A stretch of DNA of 7,157 nt from NCBI GenBank assembly GCA_024653865.1, contig JANLHD010000129.1, positions 1-7,157 on the forward strand. The letters are read 5' to 3'. Source of the stretch: an archaeon. Lineage in GTDB: Archaea > Iainarchaeota > Iainarchaeia > Iainarchaeales > Iainarchaeaceae. Shown piece by piece: positions 1-4,682 of the stretch (within the stretch, counting starts at the first letter, position 1; each line of letters begins with the position of its first letter). Under the pieces are notes generated by a model, which was not told the DNA's origin, did no database searches, and was given only the letters and a program-made list of their open reading frames with translations. The position numbers were made by a program, and so were the translations under genes.

Positions 1-38
1 GTCAAAAATAATTTTTTCGGAACAAGCGGATTTTCCAT
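1..38 (-). CDS. Possible N-terminus of a gene leaving the window; hypothetical
   Basis: An ATG on the minus strand at 38 opens a frame that stays open for the 12 codons left in the window, reading MENPLVPKKLFL. It lies 66 bases downstream of the AlkD-family gene on the same strand, after an A/T-rich spacer that could hold both a T-tract terminator and a TATA-like element. The V-P-K-K-[hydrophobic]-F pattern near the start is reminiscent of the N-terminus of archaeal pyruvoyl-dependent arginine decarboxylases, but 12 residues cannot establish a family and this is only a hint. It may equally be a chance open frame in AT-rich spacer DNA. Confidence 0.27.
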   Translation of the reverse strand, partial: MENPLVPKKLFL

Positions 39-63
39 GCTTTAATTAAAGTTTAATTTACTT

Positions 64-69
64 AAAAAA
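64..69 (-). terminator. T-tract, possible terminator of the AlkD-family gene
   Basis: The plus strand has six A's here, giving a T6 run on the minus strand 35-40 bases after the stop codon of the alkylation-repair gene. Archaeal RNA polymerase often terminates at T-rich tracts without needing a hairpin. The call rests only on composition and position. Confidence 0.35.
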
Positions 70-94
70 CTTTACCATGGCCCCAGTAGCCCCG

Positions 95-114
95 GGCAAA
101 GCCATTACTTTGCC
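95..114 (-). other. 7-bp stem-loop spanning the AlkD-family stop codon
   Basis: GGCAAAG (95-101) and CTTTGCC (108-114) are perfect inverted complements separated by a 6-base loop (102-107). The stop codon of the alkylation-repair gene (TAA, 105-107 read on the minus strand) sits inside the loop. The hairpin may stabilise the mRNA 3' end or assist termination together with the T6 tract further downstream. A 7-bp stem can arise by chance, so its function is uncertain. Confidence 0.35.
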
Positions 115-797
115 ATGAAATGCGCCCTCTCTTGGGGGGAAAACTTTTCTATTGCATAGCGCAGCATTGTGCGCGGCATTTTGGATTTATGCGCTTCCAG
201 GAATTGAACCAGGGCATTTTTGTCGCGCTTTCCCGCCTCGCGCAGCATCCAACCGCAGGCTTTGTATATGAGGTCATGGGAATCGCCCAAAAGGATGCGC
301 GAAATTTTGAATGTGTCCTTGAGTTCGCCGCGGCGGATGAGTGCGAACGTGGAAACAATGGCTATTCTTCGCTCCCAAAGGGAATCGGATTTTGCGAGTG
401 CGTAGAGGGACTTTTTTTCCTTGTCAAAGAGATACTCACCCACAATTTTGTCCGCGCTCAAATCAACGAGATCCCAATTGTTCACGAACTTTGTTTTGGA
501 GAGATAGAAATCAAAAATTTCTTTCCTTTCCTTTTCGTCCGCTTTTTTGAATTTCTCAACCAGAACCAAGAGTGCGCAGAGCCTGTGCTCATGGAACTTC
601 GATTCAAGAGAAGTTGAGAGCTCTTCCAAAGGGAGGTGCGTGAATTTTTTTGCGACCCTGCGCGTGGCAGGAACACTTACGCCGAGAAATGAATCCCCTT
701 CGCCATCCTGGCCTTTTCCGGTCTTGAAAAACCAGACATTGGTTTTCGCACGCCCGGGAGTGGCGAGTTTTTTGAGTTCGTTTCCAATGCTTGGCAT
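105..797 (-). CDS. alkD: AlkD-family DNA alkylation repair protein (DNA glycosylase, HEAT-like repeats)
   Basis: The 230-residue product is close to the usual AlkD length. AlkD enzymes are all-helical HEAT-like-repeat DNA glycosylases that remove positively charged alkylated bases such as 3-methyl- and 7-methylguanine/adenine without base flipping. Family signs in order are FLGVSVPATRRVAK at 37-50, VNNWDLVD at 105-112, WERRIAIV at 141-148, WMLREAGK at 183-190 and MPRTMLRYAIEKF at 207-219. W108 and D112 match in spacing the Bacillus cereus AlkD residues recalled as W109 and D113. R144 and W183 match R148 and W187. All four key residues are therefore present and the enzyme should be active. The gene is divergent from the RNA methyltransferase gene with a 32-base gap, and no Shine-Dalgarno sequence is evident. 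A TATA-like AT stretch about 27 bases upstream suggests a leaderless mRNA. Family assignment is firm; the lesion preference is inferred. Confidence 0.93.
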   Translation of the reverse strand: MPSIGNELKKLATPGRAKTNVWFFKTGKGQDGEGDSFLGVSVPATRRVAKKFTHLPLEELSTSLESKFHEHRLCALLVLVEKFKKADEKERKEIFDFYLSKTKFVNNWDLVDLSADKIVGEYLFDKEKKSLYALAKSDSLWERRIAIVSTFALIRRGELKDTFKISRILLGDSHDLIYKACGWMLREAGKRDKNALVQFLEAHKSKMPRTMLRYAIEKFSPQERAHFMAK

Positions 798-830
798 TTA
801 ATATCAACAATAAGGATAATTCTTTTATTA
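796..830. promoter_or_regulatory. Overlapping divergent promoter with mirrored TATA-like boxes
   Basis: Only 32 bases separate the two start codons. TTTAATAT (797-804) lies about 26-30 bases before the plus-strand ATG at 830. TTTTATTA (823-830), read on the minus strand as TAATAAAA, lies about 26-30 bases before the minus-strand ATG at 797. Each box thus touches the start codon of the opposite gene. The spacing is what archaeal leaderless transcripts require. Both boxes are only TATA-like, and AT-rich spacer DNA offers many such matches. Confidence 0.5.
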
Positions 831-1759
831 TGGCAAGAAAAACGTTCATCCCGCCACAGTTCCGTGAAAAGTACTCAAAAATCATGGGCGAGGAAGCAAA
901 TGTTTTTTTCGAGGTGTGCAGAACCAAGTGGCCCAAGAGCATTTGGGTGAACTCGCTGAAAATCAGGCCAAGTGTGCTCAAAAAAAGCCTGGAAAAAAAA
1001 GGCTGGGTTCTTGATGATTTGTTCCACGAGAACGCGTTCGCAATAAGCGGCGTGGAGCGCCCCGGGGGAAGCGAGGAATTTGCGCAGGGATTGTTCAACG
1101 CGCAGGAGAAAAGCTCGATGCTTCCCGCGCTTGTGCTGGCACCAAAAAAAAATGATTTGGTGCTCGATGCCACAGCGGCGCCCGGAAACAAAACCCTGCA
1201 GCTCGCTTGCCTAATGGAAGGGCGGGGAAAAATTGTGGCGGTTGAAAAAAACGTGGAGCGGTTCAAAAGCCTTCGGTTCAACATGAAAAAATTCGGTGCG
1301 CGAAACGTTATTTTGAAGAGGATGGATTTGCTTGATGCGAAAAAAAATAATTTGTTCGACAAAGCCCTTTTGGACGCACCTTGCTCGAGCGAGGGGCTTG
1401 TGAGGAAGGATTTTGAGGCGCTAAAGAATTGGTCGCAGGAGCTTGTGGAAAAAAAGGCTGCGCTGCAAAAAAAATTGCTCGCAAAAACAATCGAACTCCT
1501 AAAGGAAGGCGGCGAAGTCGTTTACAGCACGTGCTCGCTATCGCCCGAAGAGAATGAGGAAGTGGTGCAAAGCGCTTTGGATGCGGGAGGGGCAAAAATT
1601 TTGGGGTTCGAGTTCGCGGGGATGAAACTGCGGCAAGGGTTTAGGGGTTACAATGGAAAGAAATTTGATGGAAGCATTTCAAAGTGCGCGAGGATTTATC
1701 CCCAAGACAATGATTCACAAGGCTTCTTTATCGCAAAAATAAGGAAAACTGCTACATAA
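830..1759 (+). CDS. NOL1/NOP2/Sun (NSUN) family RNA cytosine-5 methyltransferase
   Basis: The 309-residue product is an S-adenosylmethionine-dependent RNA m5C methyltransferase of the RsmB/NSUN family. It shows the SAM-binding motif LDATAAPGNKT (112-122), an acidic ribose-contact region IVAVEKN (135-141), motif IV LDAPCSSEG (181-189, C185) and motif VI YSTCSLSPEENE (232-243, C235). The two cysteines are the release and catalytic residues of this family. The C-terminus has the usual ARIYPQD...GFFIAKI ending. The N-terminal part (about 1-100) corresponds to the RNA-binding region, and no extra PUA domain is seen. Length and architecture fit archaeal Trm4-like tRNA m5C enzymes (position 48/49), but rRNA specificity cannot be excluded. 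The ATG at 830 is preferred over a TTG at 791, because the homology-like sequence begins after 830 and the longer form would overlap the divergent gene. A T7 tract follows the stop. Confidence 0.93.
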   Translation: MARKTFIPPQFREKYSKIMGEEANVFFEVCRTKWPKSIWVNSLKIRPSVLKKSLEKKGWVLDDLFHENAFAISGVERPGGSEEFAQGLFNAQEKSSMLPALVLAPKKNDLVLDATAAPGNKTLQLACLMEGRGKIVAVEKNVERFKSLRFNMKKFGARNVILKRMDLLDAKKNNLFDKALLDAPCSSEGLVRKDFEALKNWSQELVEKKAALQKKLLAKTIELLKEGGEVVYSTCSLSPEENEEVVQSALDAGGAKILGFEFAGMKLRQGFRGYNGKKFDGSISKCARIYPQDNDSQGFFIAKIRKTAT

Positions 1760-1769
1760 ATGGGTTTGG

Positions 1770-1776
1770 TTTTTTT
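1770..1776 (+). terminator. T7 tract after the methyltransferase gene
   Basis: Seven consecutive T's begin 11 bases after the methyltransferase stop codon and just before the tRNA promoter. Oligo-T tracts are the usual intrinsic termination signal for archaeal RNA polymerase. No hairpin accompanies it. Confidence 0.55.
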
Positions 1777-1782
1777 CGTAAA

Positions 1783-1794
1783 GGGATTTAAATG
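1783..1794 (+). promoter_or_regulatory. TATA-like box for tRNA-Asp
   Basis: GGGATTTAAATG places a TTTAAA core (1787-1792) behind a purine-rich BRE-like stretch (AAGGGA, 1781-1786). With a 25-28 base spacing, transcription would start near 1816-1819. That leaves a pre-tRNA leader of about 30 bases, which includes the palindrome at 1824-1843. Confidence 0.5.
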
Positions 1795-1823
1795 TTTGTA
1801 AATTAGAATTAATCAGACAGTTC

Positions 1824-1843
1824 TGGCTTCACATGCGAAGCCA
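1824..1843. repeat. 20-bp near-perfect palindrome (7-bp stem) in the tRNA leader
   Basis: TGGCTTC (1824-1830) and GAAGCCA (1837-1843) are exact inverted complements. The 6-base centre ACATGC itself contains the palindrome CATG (1832-1835), so 9 of the 10 half-site positions are symmetric, the exception being the 1831/1836 pair. It ends six bases before the mature tRNA. It can form a hairpin in the pre-tRNA leader, or serve as a dyad protein-binding site in DNA. The structure is directly visible; its role is unknown. Confidence 0.75.
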
Positions 1844-1849
1844 AATTTT

Positions 1850-1921
1850 GCCCGCGTAGTACATCGGTTAGTATACGGCCCTGTCGAGGCTGTGAGCCGG
1901 GTTCGACTCCCGGCGCGGGCG
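1850..1921 (+). tRNA. trnD: tRNA-Asp (anticodon GTC)
   Basis: A full cloverleaf is present. The acceptor stem GCCCGCG (1850-1856) pairs with CGCGGGC (1914-1920). The D stem GTAC/GTAT (1859-1862/1871-1874) has an 8-base loop containing GG. The anticodon stem CGGCC/GGCTG (1876-1880/1888-1892) carries the loop CTGTCGA with GTC at 1883-1885. A 4-base variable loop (1893-1896) is followed by the T stem CCGGG/CCCGG with loop TTCGACT. The discriminator is G1921, as expected for aspartate identity, and CCA is not encoded. No intron is present at 37/38. Base 15 is T and base 48 is G, unlike the usual purine15-pyrimidine48 Levitt pair. The homing endonuclease gene ends seven bases downstream on the other strand. 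The first long T tract downstream (2025-2031) lies inside that gene. Confidence 0.97.
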
Positions 1922-1928
1922 TGATTAG

Positions 1929-2900
1929 TCAATTGTCGAAAAAATATTCTTTGATTGGCTTAACATCATTTCTAATCCAAAACCGCCCCTCTTTATGGTA
2001 AATTTTAAGCCAAAGAGCAGATGCTTTTTTTCTGCCGTATTTTTCGCGCAAAAAAATATAGTCGTCAAATTTCTGAACTTTTCTTGCAATAGAAAATCCC
2101 ACGACATTCAGAAATTTTAAAGACTCCACTAAACCTAATGGAGACAAGACGAATAAATCTTTGGTTCTTGTTATTACCCTTCCGTCGATAACCGAATCCT
2201 GTTGCCCAGCTGATTTAGTTTTTTGCAAACCACATTCAACCCCATAATTATTTGAAAGAATTATTTTTACATATTCTAGCAAAGGATAATTGGTACTGCA
2301 GGCGATATTCACAACCAAAGAAAATCCGGGGCACGGAGAAACTGAACATGTGCCCTCTGAATCCGCAAGGCCCTGAATGAACTCCGCGGGGAATTGGCCT
2401 ATAAACTCTTCCCCCCTGCCAAAATCTTTTTTGATTTCTTTGACAAAAGTATAAAGTTTTTTTCCGTGAATTTTGGTTGTATAAATAGGCTTGTCATTTT
2501 TTCTTGCCTTTAATTTAATTGCCGCAAAACCAAAATTTTTATCGACAACCTTTGCTCCGCAACCCGCAAATTTTTCAACAAAATCCTTGTCGGTGGCTTT
2601 GAGTGAAAGTGAATATTCACGCCGTTTTTTATTGTATGAGAGGGAACCGTCCCCGAACATCACACCCAAAACAAAGGAGAGTTCCGGGCTTGCTTTGGGA
2701 ATAAAACAGTTTTCTCCACCTATATTTTTTACACCATTATTGAACCAGTAGGAAAGGATCCCGGGCGAGAGCTTTACCTGCTTTTCTTTGGCGAATTTTT
2801 TAATTATTCTCTTGTAACCAAATCCCTCTTTTTTCAAATCCAAAATTTGGGCATAGAACTCTTGCTGTTCTTCAGAACCAAGTTGGGAAAAGGTTTGCAT
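1929..2900 (-). CDS. Free-standing LAGLIDADG homing endonuclease
   Basis: The 323-residue single-chain protein has two LAGLIDADG helices, VLGVMFGDG (77-85) and IQGLADSEG (175-183), about 97 residues apart. D84 and E182 occupy the positions of the metal-binding catalytic acids, so both active sites look intact. Residues about 17-56 (KKEGFGYKRIIKKF...LSPGILSYWF) look like a helix-turn-helix that could aid DNA binding. The family cuts 18-22 bp sites and normally spreads within introns or inteins, but no intein splicing blocks or host gene are visible and the adjacent tRNA is uninterrupted. The gene is convergent with tRNA-Asp, seven bases away. Three of its 60-base lines (1981, 2041, 2221) total about 33% G+C by hand count, against about 50-60% for sampled lines of neighbouring genes, which suggests recent transfer. 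A maturase or regulatory role, as in WhiA-like relatives, is a less likely alternative. Confidence 0.88.
   Translation of the reverse strand: MQTFSQLGSEEQQEFYAQILDLKKEGFGYKRIIKKFAKEKQVKLSPGILSYWFNNGVKNIGGENCFIPKASPELSFVLGVMFGDGSLSYNKKRREYSLSLKATDKDFVEKFAGCGAKVVDKNFGFAAIKLKARKNDKPIYTTKIHGKKLYTFVKEIKKDFGRGEEFIGQFPAEFIQGLADSEGTCSVSPCPGFSLVVNIACSTNYPLLEYVKIILSNNYGVECGLQKTKSAGQQDSVIDGRVITRTKDLFVLSPLGLVESLKFLNVVGFSIARKVQKFDDYIFLREKYGRKKASALWLKIYHKEGRFWIRNDVKPIKEYFFDN
2025..2031 (+). terminator. T7 tract, possible tRNA-Asp terminator inside the endonuclease gene
   Basis: This is the first run of seven T's on the plus strand after the tRNA, about 104 bases beyond its 3' end. If it serves as the terminator, the pre-tRNA trailer is antisense to the 3' end of the endonuclease mRNA. 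The call is inferred from the absence of a closer T tract. Confidence 0.25.
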
Positions 2901-2912
2901 TAATTAATTTGG

Positions 2913-2922
2913 AAATTTAAAA
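2913..2922 (-). promoter_or_regulatory. Weak TATA-like stretch upstream of the endonuclease gene
   Basis: On the minus strand this reads TTTTAAATTT, centred about 17 bases before the ATG at 2900. That is closer than the 26-28 bases expected for a leaderless start at this ATG. The true promoter may therefore lie elsewhere in the AT-rich spacer, or translation may begin slightly downstream. Confidence 0.25.
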
Positions 2923-2952
2923 TCAAGAAACTTTGCCAACCCTTCATTGCCG

Positions 2953-2977
2953 GTGCGAAACCTTCTAAATGTGCGAA
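2953..2977 (+). repeat. Direct repeat GTGCGAA x2 upstream of the surface-gene promoter
   Basis: GTGCGAA occurs at 2953-2959 and again at 2971-2977, 18 bases start to start, ending 16 bases before the TATA box at 2994. The position and spacing would suit an activator or repressor site. A 7-mer pair can occur by chance, so this is tentative. Confidence 0.3.
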
Positions 2978-2993
2978 GCTGGTATCGCAATGG

Positions 2994-3003
2994 TTTATAT
3001 ATA
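2994..3003 (+). promoter_or_regulatory. Strong TATA box for the surface-protein/KaiC gene unit
   Basis: TTTATATATA is the best archaeal TATA match in the window. Its centre is about 27 bases before the ATG at 3026, so transcription should begin at or within a few bases of the start codon, giving a leaderless mRNA. No ribosome binding site is visible in the AT-rich stretch between, which agrees with that. Confidence 0.75.
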
Positions 3004-3025
3004 AGTTAATTCTACTATAAACGAA

Positions 3026-4669
3026 ATGAAAGCAAAATTAACGTTATTATTTTTGGCTCTTTTTGCCACGGCGGCTTTTGCCGCGCACTCGGTCACCGTA
3101 ATCCAGCCGAATGATTCAAACAGGCTTGCCGGAACCGTCGGGATTTCATTCAACATAACCGACGGAAATTTTGTTGCGGCAACGCACGATGTGAACCTTA
3201 GCATTGCAATCAGCGCAACCGCGGGGGTCTTCACAACCTATCTTGTGCAGGATGTGAATGCGAACACATATTGTGGGGGCGCGGCGAATTATGCGGACGT
3301 TAACTGCACCTATGCGTTCGATACGACCGCGCAAAGCGACGGGAATTACTTTATCGACGTGAATGCAATAACATTTAGGACCGCGGGGCCGGTCGACCAG
3401 AACAGCGTAATTGATTCCTCGGACGTTAATGTGCAAATTGACAATTCCGCATCCGCCTTGACGGTTATTTCCCCTGCAAACAATTCAGTTCTACCTGTGA
3501 ATGTCTTTTCAGTTACAATAAGCTATTCATCCAGCGAAGCCGACATTGCCGCGTATTATGTCTGGCTTGACTCCGGGGCGGAAATAAACAATGGAACCGC
3601 CACCACTTACACTTTTTCTGGATTTTCCGCTGGCGGCCACACAGTTTATGTTAAGGCACAGGACAATCTTGACAATAATAGCGCAACGGCAAGCACAAGC
3701 TTCACCGCAGTGAGTTCCGGAGGCGGGCCATTTTGCGGGGATAATTCCTGCGGCGGCAACGAAACGAGCGTTTCATGCCCCTCGGATTGCGGAGCGGTAT
3801 GCGGAGATGGGGCGTGCACAAATACGGAAAGCAAGCAAACATGCCCGGCCGACTGCGGGCCGAACAGGGTTTGCGGGGACGGGGCATGCACACCTGGTGA
3901 AAATTACAACAATTGCGCCGCCGACTGCGAGGCACCACAAGGCCAAATTGTGAGGGAAACCGTGCTAAGTAGGGAAACGAAAGGAAAGCCGACCGCGGAA
4001 CAGATTGCGGCGATCCTGACTGCGGCAGGGGCATCACAAAATGCGATTGAGAAAGCAAGCGCGGCGGTGGGCAAAACAAATGTTTCAAGGAACTTCGAGG
4101 TCGTGAAGCAAAAGAACGGAGAAAATGAAACTTATTCCTCCAATGTGGAAATTGTGGTGGAAAATACATCCGGCAAGAAAATGAATAACGTGAAGGTTGT
4201 CGAGCAAATACCCAAGATTGCTGCGCAAACTTCCGGAGAAGTCAAAACAAACGGCAGCGTAAGGGTTCTAAATCAGGACCCGGTAATTGAATTCACCATT
4301 GACTCCATAGAGGCGGGGGAATCAAAGTCAATAAAATATACTATTGATGCGCAGTTCACCGATGCCACCATTTCCGAGTACGAGCCGGCAATCGTGGCTT
4401 CTTTTGAGGAAGACCAAGTTGCGTGCACAGAGGCCGCATGTGATGACGCAAATCCATGCACCGCCGATAGTTGCGGCGATTCGGGGTGCCTCAATATCCC
4501 GGCAAACAATGGGACATCGTGCGGGATAGGAAAAGTTTGCTCAAGCGGCGCGTGCATTTCCTCACAGCCCCAGGAAATCACGGAGAAGGAAGATTCCAAT
4601 CTGTTGCTTGGAATTGGCATTCTCGCAATTGTCGTGGTTGTGGCGTACCTGATTTATACTAGAAAGTGA
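3026..4669 (+). CDS. Secreted, membrane-anchored Ig-like/Cys-rich surface protein
   Basis: This 547-residue exported protein of unknown function starts with a signal peptide (MKAKLTLLFLALFATAAFA, cut near 19-20). Two Ig-like beta regions follow (about 22-140 and 145-228; the second has the VISPANNSVL...GGHTVYVKAQD pattern of bacterial/archaeal Ig-like folds). Three 19-residue Cys modules lie at 237-255, 259-277 and 283-301, each C-x4-C-x8-C-x3-C. A helical linker (about 322-350) leads to a domain at 352-440 whose VVEQIPK...DPVIEFTIDSIEAGESKSIKYTID pattern recurs in archaeal envelope proteins. A second eight-Cys region (467-510, starting CTEAACDDANPCTADSC) follows, then one transmembrane helix (526-544) ending in a short basic tail. 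At least ten N-x-S/T sequons fit a glycosylated extracellular protein. It is first in a unit with the next two genes, 13 bases before the second. Adhesion, S-layer or sensing roles are possible; no catalytic motif is seen. Confidence 0.85.
   Translation: MKAKLTLLFLALFATAAFAAHSVTVIQPNDSNRLAGTVGISFNITDGNFVAATHDVNLSIAISATAGVFTTYLVQDVNANTYCGGAANYADVNCTYAFDTTAQSDGNYFIDVNAITFRTAGPVDQNSVIDSSDVNVQIDNSASALTVISPANNSVLPVNVFSVTISYSSSEADIAAYYVWLDSGAEINNGTATTYTFSGFSAGGHTVYVKAQDNLDNNSATASTSFTAVSSGGGPFCGDNSCGGNETSVSCPSDCGAVCGDGACTNTESKQTCPADCGPNRVCGDGACTPGENYNNCAADCEAPQGQIVRETVLSRETKGKPTAEQIAAILTAAGASQNAIEKASAAVGKTNVSRNFEVVKQKNGENETYSSNVEIVVENTSGKKMNNVKVVEQIPKIAAQTSGEVKTNGSVRVLNQDPVIEFTIDSIEAGESKSIKYTIDAQFTDATISEYEPAIVASFEEDQVACTEAACDDANPCTADSCGDSGCLNIPANNGTSCGIGKVCSSGACISSQPQEITEKEDSNLLLGIGILAIVVVVAYLIYTRK
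3734..3928 (+). repeat. Three tandem Cys modules (C-x4-C-x8-C-x3-C) in the first surface protein
   Basis: The modules are CGDNSCGGNETSVSCPSDC, CGDGACTNTESKQTCPADC and CGDGACTPGENYNNCAADC, at 3734-3790, 3800-3856 and 3872-3928. They are separated by 3 and 5 residues. Invariant positions include CG-D at the start and D-C at the end. Four cysteines per unit suggest two disulfides outside the cell, with the conserved Asp/Asn/Glu possibly binding a cation. The repeat is at protein level, and the DNA has diverged moderately. Confidence 0.85.
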
Positions 4670-4682
4670 ATCTTAGCCATTT

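Noticed and set aside
120..617. Long plus-strand open frame (165 codons) opposite the alkylation-repair gene
   Set aside because: It lies fully antisense to a protein with clear AlkD motifs and shows no recognisable domain; long antisense frames are common in G+C-biased codon use.
791..829. TTG start at 791 extending the methyltransferase by 13 codons
   Set aside because: The extension MAFNINNKDNSFI is unlike the family, overlaps the divergent gene's start codon and lacks a promoter at the right distance; the ATG at 830 fits the leaderless spacing.
604..1362. 252-codon minus-strand open frame across the AlkD/methyltransferase boundary
   Set aside because: It spans two well-supported genes in other frames and the shared promoter, and its translation is low-complexity Ser/Arg/Phe-rich, typical of a shadow frame.
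1929..2900. Intein or tRNA intron containing the LAGLIDADG gene
   Set aside because: No intein splicing blocks or host exteins flank the motifs, and the tRNA anticodon loop is continuous, so the gene is free-standing.
3734..3928. Dockerin or EGF-like domains for the Cys modules
   Set aside because: Dockerins need DxDxDGxxxxxD calcium loops and lack four regular cysteines; EGF needs six cysteines with other spacing. Neither fits C-x4-C-x8-C-x3-C.
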